Positions 7,231 through 14,605 of a DNA stretch of 14,605 nucleotides are shown piece after piece. Every line of letters starts with the position of its first letter. Position 1 is the stretch's first letter. The stretch is from positions 1 through 14,605 of the forward strand of contig CAAGHX010000042.1 in assembly GCA_900769745.1 (NCBI GenBank). Reading direction: 5' to 3'. Origin of the DNA: an uncultured Alistipes sp. Its GTDB lineage: Bacteria > Bacteroidota > Bacteroidia > Bacteroidales > Rikenellaceae. The notes beneath the pieces were generated by a model. It saw nothing but the letters and a program-made list of their open reading frames with translations. It searched no databases and was not told the DNA's origin. Made by a program: the position numbers and the translations under genes.

Positions 7231-9590
7231 TACTCCTTTACATAAATTCGTTTCACTCGTGCCGAAACCGAGGTGAGCACCTCATATGGGATTGTACCCA
7301 GCACACGAGCCATATCTTCTGTGGTGTTACCTGCCTGCGCCGAGAAGACAACCACCTGATCGCCCTCCTGCACGCCTTCGATGTCGGTAACATCAATCAT
7401 ACAACTATCCATACATATTCGGCCAACGGTCGGGGCACTCTTACCCGCCACCAACATCGACCAGCGACCCTCGCCAAGATGGCGGTCCAAGCCATCAGCA
7501 TAACCGATAGGGATTGTCGCTATCACGCTATCACGCTTCAAGCGTCCCACCTGACCATAACCTATAGCCTCGCCAGCCACACGACGGCGCAACTGCACGA
7601 TGCGGGTTTTCAGGGCTGCAACAGGCTGCAACTCCTCGTTGTGACGGTAACCATAGCCATAAAGACCAAGTCCCAAGCGACACATATCAAACTGAGCCTC
7701 CGAGAATCGCTCAATAGCGGCTGAATTGGCCGTATGGCGGATTACATCGTAAGGCAAAGCCTCGGCAATGCTGCTACTCAACTTGTCAAACAGAGCTATC
7801 TGCTCACGAGTGAAATCGTCCTGCGACTCATCATCGGCACACGCCAAATGGGCAAAAATTGATGCCACCTTCACGCACTTATGCTCTGCAATCTCGGCCA
7901 AAAGCTCCTCAATCTCCTGCTCAACAAAGCCCAAGCGGTGCATACCGGTATCGAGCTTAATGTGGATAGGATAGGCACTCAGGCCATATCGCTCAGCACT
8001 TGCCACAAAGTCGCGCAGTGAATGGAGGCTATAAATCTCGGGCTCAAGCGAGTAAGATATCATCTTATCGAAACTACCCTGGTCGGCATTGAGCACCAAA
8101 ATAGGCATTGTGATACCCTTCTGGCGAAGCACGATACCCTCATCGGCAAAGGCTACGGCCAGATAGTTCACACCCAAGCGCTGCATAAGCTGTGCGACCT
8201 CAACATCGCCAGCGCCATAGCTATGCGCCTTAACCATCGCCACCAGGCGGTGATTCATAGGTAGGAATCGGCGGAAATAGCCAACATTATGGGTCATAGC
8301 ATCGAGATTGACCTCCAGAACTGTTGTATGGCTTCGACTCTCAAGCGAGTGACACACGCTCTCGAACTGCAACTTGCGATTGCCCTTCAAAAGGATAGTG
8401 CGGCCCGCAATATCGCTATGCGAAAGACCACGCATCAGAGAGTCGGTATCACGATAGAATCGCTTCTCGCACTCAAACAAATCACCATACTTGGCAATTC
8501 TTTCGCCCACACCGATAAAGAGTTTCACTCCTGCATTCTTTACCATATACGACACTCGGCCATAGAGCTCCTCGTCGCTCATACCGCTCTGCTCGATATC
8601 TGAAATAACAGCCACAGCTTCGCCACTCAAAGCCACGCTACGCAACGTATCCAACGCGATGGCCAAAGAGTTTATGTCGGAATTGTATGAGTCGTTGATG
8701 ATGGTCGAGCCAGCAATGCCCTCCTTCACCTCCAATCGCATAGCGAGCTGATTGGGGGTAATCTTCACATCGGCATAGCCAAGCTCTCGGCAGAGAGCCT
8801 TTACAACCTGTGCATTATTGAGCATAGCCTCATTTACGGCCGAATACTCCTCGACACTGCACTCGGAAGCATCTACCAGACGGCACTCAGCAGGCAACGC
8901 CTCAAGCCCCGCCACAATATCTTTATATGCGCTATGATAAATCACCACATCGGCCTCACCTGCCAAAGCCAACTTCTCGGCCACCTTCTGCTCGATGCTC
9001 TCGAAGTTGCACTGATGGGCATCGCCAATCGAGGTGATGACAACCACATCGGGCTGAATCATCTGCTGCAGGCGACTCATCTCTTTGGGTTGAGAGATAC
9101 CAGCCTCGATGATGGCAAACTGCTCGTCGCCCTCAATCATCAGCAGCGACAAGGCCACGCCAAGCTGCGAGTTATAACTCATCGGAGAGACAAACGCCTT
9201 AGCCGACTGAGGCAGCACTCTTGCCACCCACTCCTTTACTACCGTCTTGCCGTTAGAGCCTGTGATAGCAACTACCTGGCCCGCAAAATTGCGTCTATGC
9301 TCGGCAGCCAAACGCTGCAGAGCCTCCAACGAATTCTCCACGCAGAGATAACCCGCATCCGATAGCAACTGCTCGGGGCACTGCTCCACCATAAAGGCAC
9401 GAACAGAGCGAGCATACATCTGCTCGATGTATTTGTGAGAGTCGTGCGTTGCGCCACGCATAGCCACAAACATAGCACCCTTGCCAAAGACGCTGTTGCG
9501 CGAATCGGTAACAATATCGCTCACCTCCACATCTCGACCCACAAAGGTTGCGCCACACATCGCGGCTATTTCCGACAAACGGTACTTCAT
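7230..9590 (-). CDS. murF-alr: Bifunctional MurF ligase / alanine racemase
   Basis: A 786-residue fusion. Residues 1 to about 418 are MurF, which joins D-Ala-D-Ala to UDP-MurNAc-tripeptide in the cytoplasm. Its ATP-binding P-loop is ITGSNGKT (109-116), followed by YNSQLGVALSL (139-149), IIEAGISQPKE (160-170) and NDSYNSD (299-305). Residues from about 423 are alanine racemase, which makes the D-alanine used by Ddl. MVKAHSYGAG holds the PLP lysine K454, CRLGLGLYGY holds R638, and IGYADG holds the probable catalytic Y697. GRICMDSCMIDVT (723-735) is also typical. Both active sites look intact. The fusion is characteristic of Bacteroidetes and couples D-Ala supply to its use in peptidoglycan precursor synthesis. 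The ATG at 9588-9590 lies 31 bases after mutS2, and the stop overlaps the next gene's start. Confidence 0.97.
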   Translation of the reverse strand: MKYRLSEIAAMCGATFVGRDVEVSDIVTDSRNSVFGKGAMFVAMRGATHDSHKYIEQMYARSVRAFMVEQCPEQLLSDAGYLCVENSLEALQRLAAEHRRNFAGQVVAITGSNGKTVVKEWVARVLPQSAKAFVSPMSYNSQLGVALSLLMIEGDEQFAIIEAGISQPKEMSRLQQMIQPDVVVITSIGDAHQCNFESIEQKVAEKLALAGEADVVIYHSAYKDIVAGLEALPAECRLVDASECSVEEYSAVNEAMLNNAQVVKALCRELGYADVKITPNQLAMRLEVKEGIAGSTIINDSYNSDINSLAIALDTLRSVALSGEAVAVISDIEQSGMSDEELYGRVSYMVKNAGVKLFIGVGERIAKYGDLFECEKRFYRDTDSLMRGLSHSDIAGRTILLKGNRKLQFESVCHSLESRSHTTVLEVNLDAMTHNVGYFRRFLPMNHRLVAMVKAHSYGAGDVEVAQLMQRLGVNYLAVAFADEGIVLRQKGITMPILVLNADQGSFDKMISYSLEPEIYSLHSLRDFVASAERYGLSAYPIHIKLDTGMHRLGFVEQEIEELLAEIAEHKCVKVASIFAHLACADDESQDDFTREQIALFDKLSSSIAEALPYDVIRHTANSAAIERFSEAQFDMCRLGLGLYGYGYRHNEELQPVAALKTRIVQLRRRVAGEAIGYGQVGRLKRDSVIATIPIGYADGLDRHLGEGRWSMLVAGKSAPTVGRICMDSCMIDVTDIEGVQEGDQVVVFSAQAGNTTEDMARVLGTIPYEVLTSVSARVKRIYVKE

Positions 9591-9621
9591 TTTCTAATTA
9601 TAATCTATGCCTACTTACAGG

Positions 9622-12126
9622 CTAATTGCTTCTAAATCGCACTACTGTGATACCTGCACCACCTCTATCAGCGTGCTCATCCTTGGCCGACTCCACCTCG
9701 GGGATAGAACGCAGATAACGGCGAATCTCCTGCTGGAGAGCACCTGTGCCCTTACCGTGCAGAATGGTAACGCCTCCAACGCCCACCATAAGTGCATCAT
9801 CAACCAAATCCTGCACCACCTCCAGTGCCTCCGCAGCGCGCATACCTCGCACATCGACACTATCCTTGAAGTTGAGCTTGCGCGACGAGATATCCACCGA
9901 CAAAACTGTTCGTGGCGTAACGGGTGCAACCGACTTTTTATACTCGGCATTCGATACCACTATGAGCTTATCCTTATCGACCATTGTGAGTATCTGACCA
10001 AATGCCACATGCACCTTGCGGCCCTTGATGCTTTGCACCACGCCTGGCACCTGCTGGCCATCGATACGCACCTTCGAGCCCACCTCGATAGGCTTCGCAG
10101 CTGGAGCTGCCACAGCTGGCTGGGCTGAGGCTGCGGTCGAGGTCTTACCCTGCTTTTTACCCTCCTCACGGCGAGCCTTACGACGCATCAGACGCTCCAT
10201 CTCGCGCTCCACCTGCTCGGAAGCAAATGCAGGAGCATCGGCCTGCTCGACAGTAGATTTGAAATCCTCCAACTCGCGGCGAGCCAAACGTGTGAGCTCC
10301 TTCTCGGCCTGAGCCTCCTTGATTGTGCGGATGGTATTCTCAATCTGGCGGTTGGCATCGGCTATAAGCTGCTGAGCCTCCGACTTTGCCTTCTGCAAAA
10401 TCTCTTTACGCTCCTCCTTGATGCGTGAGAGCTGCTCGGTGTAGCTGGTCTCCAACTCCTCAACCTTGCGGTCGGTCTGGCGGATGCGGTCACGCTTCTG
10501 CGACCAGTAGCGGCGGTCACGAGCAATCTCGCGAAGCTGACGCTCGAGGTTGATGTGGTCGCTACCGGCCTTCTCGCTCGCCATACGGATAATATCCTCG
10601 GGCAAGCCAATCTTGCGTGCAATCTCTATAGCAAACGAGCTACCTGGCTTACCCTGCTCCAACTTAAAGAGTGGACGGATGTTCTGCACATCGAACATCA
10701 TAGCACCATTGGCTATGCCATCGGTACCCGTTGCGTAATATTTAATATTAGAGTAGTGAGTGGTGATTACACCATAGCACCCCCTCTCTAACAATCTCTC
10801 CAAAATAGACTCGGCGATAGCGCCTCCAATCACAGGCTCTGTACCCGAACCAAACTCATCGATAAGCACCAGGGTCTTATCACTGGCCGCCTGCAACATA
10901 TTCTTCATATTGAGCAGGTGCGACGAATAGGTCGAAAGGTCGTTATCCATCGACTGCTCATCACCGATATCGAGGCAGATACTCTCGAAGATTGGTAGCT
11001 CGCTCGTCTCGGTAGCTGTTACGGGAAATCCGCACTGGAACATATACTGCACAATACCCGTAGTCTTCAAGCAAACAGACTTACCGCCCGCATTGGGACC
11101 CGAGATAACCAAGATATGTTTGCTCTTGTCGAGCTGCATATCCAGTGGTACAAGCTCCTTCTTCTCGCGACGGAGCGTCTGCGCCAACAATGGATGGAAA
11201 GCACCACGCAACACCAAGCGGTCATCTATCGAAACGATTGGTTTACCAGCGCTATTCTCTATCGCCCAGCGAGCTTTGGCTCTGATGGCATCCATCTCGG
11301 CAAGGTACTCGCCCGCCTCGGCAATAGGCTCAGCATCGGGACGTAGCTCCTCGGTAAACTCGGTAAGCAGACGCACAATCTCTCTACGCTCGGCATACTC
11401 CAACTCTTTGAGTTGGTTATTCAGCTCCACCACCTCGACTGGCTCGACATAGAAGGTCTTACCCGTTGCCGACTCGTCATGGATAAAACCATTGAGCTTG
11501 CGCTTATTTGATGCCGACACAGGGATTACGGCTCTACCATCGCGGATAGATATCATAGCCTCGGCATCGACAATGCCCGCCCTTTTCGCATTCGACAAAA
11601 CCTGTTGCAAACGCTTTGACACCTGAGATTCGTGCTCGCGAATCGAACGACGTATATAAAGTAACTCTTGTGAAGCTCCGTCTTTTATATTACCCTCATC
11701 GTCGATGAGCTGATTGATGCGACGAATCACATCGGGGAAGACACAAACTCGCTCGCTTCGTTTCCTCAGGCGCGGATATTGCGTTTCATTGCGACTTGTG
11801 ATAAATCCCACCATAGCACCCACAGCGGTCAAGGCTCGGCGCAAGATGGCTACCTGCTCACAATCCAAAAAAGCACCCTCGATACCAATCTTCTCGATGA
11901 TGCCCTCCATATCGGGGTACTCATCACGAGGAGCATTGGGATCGAGCATAAGCATCACTCGCATCTCGTCGGCGATATCTTGCCTAAACTCGATATCCTC
12001 CCTCGAAGTGGAGAAACGCTCAGCCTCGATAATCTTGCGACCAGCCTGCATACTGCACAACGCAGCCACCTGCTCGCGAAGACGATCGAAACCTATTTTT
12101 TGTTCAAAATTGGCAGGGTAAATCAT
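9622..12126 (-). CDS. mutS2: MutS2 (Smr-domain ATPase/nuclease)
   Basis: An 834-residue MutS2. It lacks the mismatch-recognition domain of MutS. It has core and clamp regions (about 1-300), then an ABC-type ATPase with Walker A SGPNAGGKS (342-350), the signature stretch GDEQSMDNDLSTYSSHL (388-404), Walker B LVLIDEFGSGTEP (419-431) and the switch histidine in TTHYS (H457). A long charged coiled coil (about 515-655) follows, then an Ala/Pro-rich linker (661-680) and a small KOW-like module (about 681-725). The Smr domain (about 755-834) has VDVRG (757-761) and HGKGTG (790-795), the proposed nuclease and nucleic-acid-binding motifs. MutS2 has been linked to suppression of recombination and, in Bacillus subtilis, to rescue of collided ribosomes. 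The ATG is at 12124-12126, with an AAGGA about 10 bases upstream. Confidence 0.97.
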   Translation of the reverse strand: MIYPANFEQKIGFDRLREQVAALCSMQAGRKIIEAERFSTSREDIEFRQDIADEMRVMLMLDPNAPRDEYPDMEGIIEKIGIEGAFLDCEQVAILRRALTAVGAMVGFITSRNETQYPRLRKRSERVCVFPDVIRRINQLIDDEGNIKDGASQELLYIRRSIREHESQVSKRLQQVLSNAKRAGIVDAEAMISIRDGRAVIPVSASNKRKLNGFIHDESATGKTFYVEPVEVVELNNQLKELEYAERREIVRLLTEFTEELRPDAEPIAEAGEYLAEMDAIRAKARWAIENSAGKPIVSIDDRLVLRGAFHPLLAQTLRREKKELVPLDMQLDKSKHILVISGPNAGGKSVCLKTTGIVQYMFQCGFPVTATETSELPIFESICLDIGDEQSMDNDLSTYSSHLLNMKNMLQAASDKTLVLIDEFGSGTEPVIGGAIAESILERLLERGCYGVITTHYSNIKYYATGTDGIANGAMMFDVQNIRPLFKLEQGKPGSSFAIEIARKIGLPEDIIRMASEKAGSDHINLERQLREIARDRRYWSQKRDRIRQTDRKVEELETSYTEQLSRIKEERKEILQKAKSEAQQLIADANRQIENTIRTIKEAQAEKELTRLARRELEDFKSTVEQADAPAFASEQVEREMERLMRRKARREEGKKQGKTSTAASAQPAVAAPAAKPIEVGSKVRIDGQQVPGVVQSIKGRKVHVAFGQILTMVDKDKLIVVSNAEYKKSVAPVTPRTVLSVDISSRKLNFKDSVDVRGMRAAEALEVVQDLVDDALMVGVGGVTILHGKGTGALQQEIRRYLRSIPEVESAKDEHADRGGAGITVVRFRSN

Positions 12127-12129
12127 ACT

Positions 12130-12150
12130 ACAAATATCCTTTCTATTTGT
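12130..12150 (-). promoter_or_regulatory. Hairpin with the mutS2 ribosome-binding site in its loop
   Basis: On the minus strand the leader of mutS2 reads ACAAATA, GAAAGGA, TATTTGT: a perfect 7-bp inverted repeat around a 7-base loop. The loop contains AAGGA, the only Shine-Dalgarno-like sequence before the mutS2 ATG, which begins three bases after the stem. The stem is entirely A/T apart from one G:C-type pair and is probably weak. It could display or temper ribosome access in a temperature- or protein-dependent way, or be chance in AT-rich sequence. The repeat is directly visible; its role is inference. Confidence 0.4.
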
Positions 12151-12159
12151 CGATTATCC

Positions 12160-13200
12160 CTACTTCTTTGACTCTGCATCCAAAGCCTTGAGCTTTGCCT
12201 CGGCCTCACGCTCTGCAATTTCGTCGGCACGCTCGATAGCACGCTTCTCGGCCTTGGCCTTAGCCTTCTCGACCTTCTTGGTTGGGTTGCTGCCAAATAC
12301 CGATACATTGATGTAGCGGTGAGGATTCTCCTTCAGGTCATCGAGCAGAGTTGAAAGATTGTTGCTTGCAGATGTGAGGTTATTGTACAACTCATCATCG
12401 GTGAGCATCTTACCTACACTACCCGACTTATCGTTAACCGATGCCAAAACTGCATTAAGCTGCTTCACAACGCTCTCAACCTCAGCTACCAAACCACTAG
12501 CAGCAAGCTGCTCTGAGAAGCGGCTCATATTATTGATTATAGAGTCAATCTGCTCTGAATTATCACCCAAGCTCTGTGAAAAACGGCTAAGCGACGATAG
12601 AGCTATCTCCAAATGCTCCTTCTCCTTAGTAAGCATAGAATTTACACTACCAGTCACACCATCAACATTAGAAACGATGCTTGTGAGGTGCTCGGTATTC
12701 TGAGCCAAGAGAGTATTCACACTATCGAGAGTCTTGGTCAAACCGCCAACAACCTCCTCGATTTTAGACTTCAGATAGTCGAGCTCAGAAGTAGCCATCT
12801 CCATAATATCGGTCTCGATAGCCGACTTCACCTGGCCACCATCCTCAACATACTCAGTAGCCGAGCCATACTCGATGGCGATAGCCTTACCGCCCATAAG
12901 TCCATCAGAGAAAATCTTAGCCTTAGAATCAACTGGAATCTGATAACGACTATCGACAGTAAACTCAACCTCAACACCGAGTGCTGGGTTCTCGTTAAGA
13001 TTAACAGCCAAAACTGTACCCACAACCACGCCATTGATTGTTACATTTGAAGCAGTTCTGATACCGCCAACCTGCTCGTAAACAGCGTAATACTTGTTGT
13101 TTACCTCAAAAATTCCACTTCCCTGCAAATAGCGAATCACACCCCAACCAATGAGCAACATCGCAATTGCGAAAATTCCAATTTTTACTTCTCTTTTCAT
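12160..13200 (-). CDS. MCE/MlaD family lipid-transport protein
   Basis: A 346-residue protein anchored by one N-terminal membrane helix (about 7-25), with the rest periplasmic. The MCE domain (about 36-112) shows the usual pattern: YEQVGGIRTASNVTINGVVV with GTVLAV, and later KIFSDGLMGGKAIAIEYG. MCE proteins form hexameric rings or tubes that move phospholipids between the inner and outer membranes with an MlaE/MlaF-type ABC transporter, which is not in this window. A long helical, coiled-coil-like region follows (about 130-290), then ENPHRYINVSVFG (291-303). That last motif ends close relatives, as I recall. Here a further 43 residues follow, mostly K, E, A and R, an unusual charged tail. The start is an ATG at 13198-13200, 47 bases after the amidase gene. 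Confidence 0.93.
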   Translation of the reverse strand: MKREVKIGIFAIAMLLIGWGVIRYLQGSGIFEVNNKYYAVYEQVGGIRTASNVTINGVVVGTVLAVNLNENPALGVEVEFTVDSRYQIPVDSKAKIFSDGLMGGKAIAIEYGSATEYVEDGGQVKSAIETDIMEMATSELDYLKSKIEEVVGGLTKTLDSVNTLLAQNTEHLTSIVSNVDGVTGSVNSMLTKEKEHLEIALSSLSRFSQSLGDNSEQIDSIINNMSRFSEQLAASGLVAEVESVVKQLNAVLASVNDKSGSVGKMLTDDELYNNLTSASNNLSTLLDDLKENPHRYINVSVFGSNPTKKVEKAKAKAEKRAIERADEIAEREAEAKLKALDAESKK

Positions 13201-13204
13201 ATCA

Positions 13205-13231
13205 CTAACTTTTATTTATTACCTAACTTTT
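13205..13231. repeat. Pair of 9-bp direct repeats before the MCE gene
   Basis: CTAACTTTT occurs at 13205-13213 and 13223-13231 (plus strand), a period of 18 bases; on the coding strand the unit is AAAAGTTAG. The second copy overlaps a short inverted repeat, CTTTTC-ACG-GAAAAG (13227-13241), a 6-bp stem just past the amidase stop. That hairpin has no T-tract on the minus strand, so it is a poor terminator. The 47-base gap is AT-rich, so chance is quite possible. Confidence 0.35.
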
Positions 13232-13247
13232 CACGGAAAAGAGTCAC

Positions 13248-14477
13248 TTATTTGACAATCTTTCCGTTGCTAAAATGTACCACAAATGCGCCACCAAAAA
13301 CCTTTCTCACGCCCGATAGATTGCGCTGCGCCTCGTCGCGTGTAGAGTAGTTGCCGTAGCAATATTTATACTTCAAAGCGCCACTTCCGATGTAGCACTC
13401 AACTTTACCACGATAGCTCTTAAATTGGCTATCGCTGCTCGAAATCTTCTTATCTGAAGCGAGCAGCTGGATAGTGTAACCCTCTGCTGACAAGCTATTT
13501 TGCGCTGCCTCTTTAACAGCGACAGTTGACGATTTCGCTACGCTCGAAGAGTTCTTTACAGCACTTGGTGTCGCACTCTTTGGCGCAGCCTGAGGCTTCT
13601 CAACAACAGGCTCTGCTGGCTTCACCTCTGGTTCTGGCTCGGCAATCTCCTCGGCAGGCAAAATGTTTGTCTCTACACCAGCCATCTTGTTGACGTGGGC
13701 AACATACTCCTTCACCGAGTTACACAGCATACGGGCATACTCATTCTGACCCTTTGCCGAATTCATATAAGCGAGCTCCTTGGCGTTGGTCATAAAGCCC
13801 AACTCGGTAAGCACACTCGGCATATCGGTTGCGTACAACACCTTCAGCAGCTGACGATTAACTCGGCGGTCCTTTCTTCCGCCCTTGGCGTAGTTTGACT
13901 GCATTATTCGAGCCATCATCTCGCTATATTCGCCATAGGTGAATTGCAGATTCTGAATGTAGGCTCTCACCATCGCTGCCGTATTCTCGTCCGACATATC
14001 GATAAGCTCGTCCTTATTGTTGTTGTAAAGAGCTGTCTCGTTGTATTTGGTCTCTTTCTCGCTCTCACCCATGATAATCGTCTCGGCGCCATACACCGAA
14101 CGACTGCTTGGAGCGGCATTGGCGTGAATCGAGATAAAGAAATCACCACCAGCCTTGTTGGCAATGTTGGCACGAGCAGTCAAATCCTCATTCAAACTCT
14201 GACCCAAAGCGGTGTCGGTCTTACGGGTATAGACTACCTTGATTCCCGGAAGCTCTTTTTCGATCAGAGCACCGAGCTTGAGAGCCACAGCCAAATTAAT
14301 ATCCTTCTCCTTCACACCACCATAGACTGCACCCGGAAATGCACGACCACCGTGGCCCGCGTCTATAACAATAACGCGAACTCCCACACCATTATTTTGA
14401 GCCGAAACATTGTTACCTGCCGCAAACAAAACCAGCGACACAAACAATGAGATTAAAACTCTCGCCAAACGATTCAT
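13248..14477 (-). CDS. Secreted N-acetylmuramoyl-L-alanine amidase with a SPOR-like C-terminal domain
   Basis: A 409-residue protein starting at the ATG at 14475-14477. A GTG eight codons upstream (14499-14501) is in frame, but the ATG start gives a clean signal peptide: MNRLAR, a hydrophobic core, then probable cleavage after NVSA near residue 26. The Amidase_3 domain (about 33-265) cleaves the amide bond between MurNAc and L-alanine of peptidoglycan. Zinc ligands are visible in IDAGHGG (H42), GGVKEKDINL (E57) and ISIHAN (H118), and the catalytic glutamate in LTELGFMTN (E225). A Pro/Ala/Ser-rich linker (about 275-330) leads to a SPOR-like domain (about 333-402: YTIQLLAS, YCYGNYSTRDEA), which would target septal, stem-peptide-poor peptidoglycan. 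It is the promoter-proximal gene of the block and probably acts in daughter-cell separation. Confidence 0.94.
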   Translation of the reverse strand: MNRLARVLISLFVSLVLFAAGNNVSAQNNGVGVRVIVIDAGHGGRAFPGAVYGGVKEKDINLAVALKLGALIEKELPGIKVVYTRKTDTALGQSLNEDLTARANIANKAGGDFFISIHANAAPSSRSVYGAETIIMGESEKETKYNETALYNNNKDELIDMSDENTAAMVRAYIQNLQFTYGEYSEMMARIMQSNYAKGGRKDRRVNRQLLKVLYATDMPSVLTELGFMTNAKELAYMNSAKGQNEYARMLCNSVKEYVAHVNKMAGVETNILPAEEIAEPEPEVKPAEPVVEKPQAAPKSATPSAVKNSSSVAKSSTVAVKEAAQNSLSAEGYTIQLLASDKKISSSDSQFKSYRGKVECYIGSGALKYKYCYGNYSTRDEAQRNLSGVRKVFGGAFVVHFSNGKIVK

Positions 14478-14519
14478 AAAAAACCACCGAATATTTAGCA
14501 CTATTACATAAAAAAACGC

Positions 14520-14527
14520 TATATTTG
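14520..14527 (+). promoter_or_regulatory. Possible rightward (divergent) -7 element
   Basis: TATATTTG on the plus strand fits the Bacteroidetes -7 consensus TAnnTTTG. It would drive a gene to the right of the window. The -33 side is weak (TTTAGC at 14494-14499, not TTTG), so this may be chance in AT-rich sequence. From memory, a divergent outer-membrane-assembly gene (LptD/OstA) sits next to this amidase in some Bacteroidales, which would make a divergent promoter sensible. No plus-strand start codon is visible before the edge. Confidence 0.25.
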
Positions 14528-14539
14528 TCGGTTAAAACA

Positions 14540-14549
14540 CGCGTACGCG
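14540..14549. repeat. 10-bp perfect palindrome in the amidase leader
   Basis: CGCGTACGCG is its own reverse complement and is GC-rich in a mostly AT-rich leader. It lies about 45 bases downstream of the putative minus-strand promoter and shares its CGCGT core with the larger palindrome at 14581-14594. It could be an operator half-pair or an mRNA hairpin, though with no loop a hairpin is poor. Confidence 0.35.
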
Positions 14550-14580
14550 AAGTAGCAAAATTGCACTTTCGAGCCGTTTT

Positions 14581-14594
14581 GCCGACGCGTCGGC
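14581..14594. promoter_or_regulatory. 14-bp perfect palindrome over the predicted amidase transcription start
   Basis: GCCGACGCGTCGGC is a perfect palindrome. It begins at the last base of the putative -7 element and covers the place where transcription should begin, about 4-8 bases further on. A protein dimer bound here would block initiation, so it is a candidate operator. If part of the mRNA, it would sit at the extreme 5' end. The palindrome is directly visible; the regulatory role is inference. Confidence 0.45.
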
Positions 14595-14601
14595 AAAGGT
14601 A
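14594..14601 (-). promoter_or_regulatory. Putative Bacteroidetes promoter -7 element for the amidase gene block
   Basis: On the minus strand the sequence is TACCTTTG, followed by CC. It matches the Bacteroidetes sigma factor -7 consensus TAnnTTTG, and TACCTTTG is one of its common forms. The matching -33 TTTG would fall beyond the right edge and cannot be checked. Initiation about 4-8 bases downstream would give the amidase mRNA a leader of about 110 bases. It is the only perfect minus-strand match I found in any intergenic stretch, which suggests it could drive much of the block. Confidence 0.6.
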
Positions 14602-14605
14602 CAAA

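Noticed and set aside
13227..13241. CTTTTC-ACG-GAAAAG as a terminator of the amidase gene.
   Set aside because: The stem is only 6 bp and AT-rich, and no U-run follows on the minus strand. The next gene starts within 30 bases.
14478..14501. GTG at 14499-14501 as the amidase start.
   Set aside because: It would put eight extra residues, including bulky aromatics, before a well-formed signal peptide that begins at the ATG at 14475-14477.

Overview
The window is a tightly packed, single-strand block of chromosomal housekeeping genes. Twelve coding regions all read on the minus strand, from right (14605) to left (1), and no intergenic gap between them exceeds about 81 bases. The source is most likely a member of the Bacteroidales. 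The evidence is a MurF-alanine racemase fusion (a Bacteroidetes arrangement), a Bacteroidetes-type -7 promoter element (TAnnTTTG) at the right edge, few Shine-Dalgarno sequences, and Bacteroidetes-style versions of MutL, the RsmI-like methylase and the single-pass MCE protein. A gut Rikenellaceae- or Alistipes-like source is possible, but the sequence does not settle it.

In transcription order (right to left): a putative promoter and a palindromic leader (14478-14605); a secreted N-acetylmuramoyl-L-alanine amidase with a SPOR-like tail; an MCE/MlaD lipid-transport protein; MutS2; bifunctional MurF-Alr; a short RsmI-family methylase joined to it by a TAATG stop/start overlap; GrpE; DnaJ; a small one-pass membrane protein of unknown function; MutL; a rhomboid protease; a membrane-anchored endonuclease/exonuclease/phosphatase (EEP) family protein; and the first 22 codons of a YhcH/YjgK/YiaL-family protein that runs off the left edge.

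The genes fall into functional groups: cell envelope and wall (amidase, MCE, MurF-Alr), DNA or ribosome quality control (MutS2, MutL), protein quality control (GrpE, DnaJ, rhomboid) and uncharacterised conserved proteins. Most spacings suit co-transcription, but internal promoters cannot be excluded. No tRNA, rRNA, insertion sequence, CRISPR array, phage gene or toxin/defence module is visible, and I saw no stretch over 300 bases without a gene. I did not find a clear new system. The most notable points are a MutL whose C-terminal endonuclease motifs look eroded, a promoter-proximal perfect palindrome in a possibly divergent control region, a small hairpin carrying the mutS2 ribosome-binding site in its loop, and the unknown protein next to mutL.
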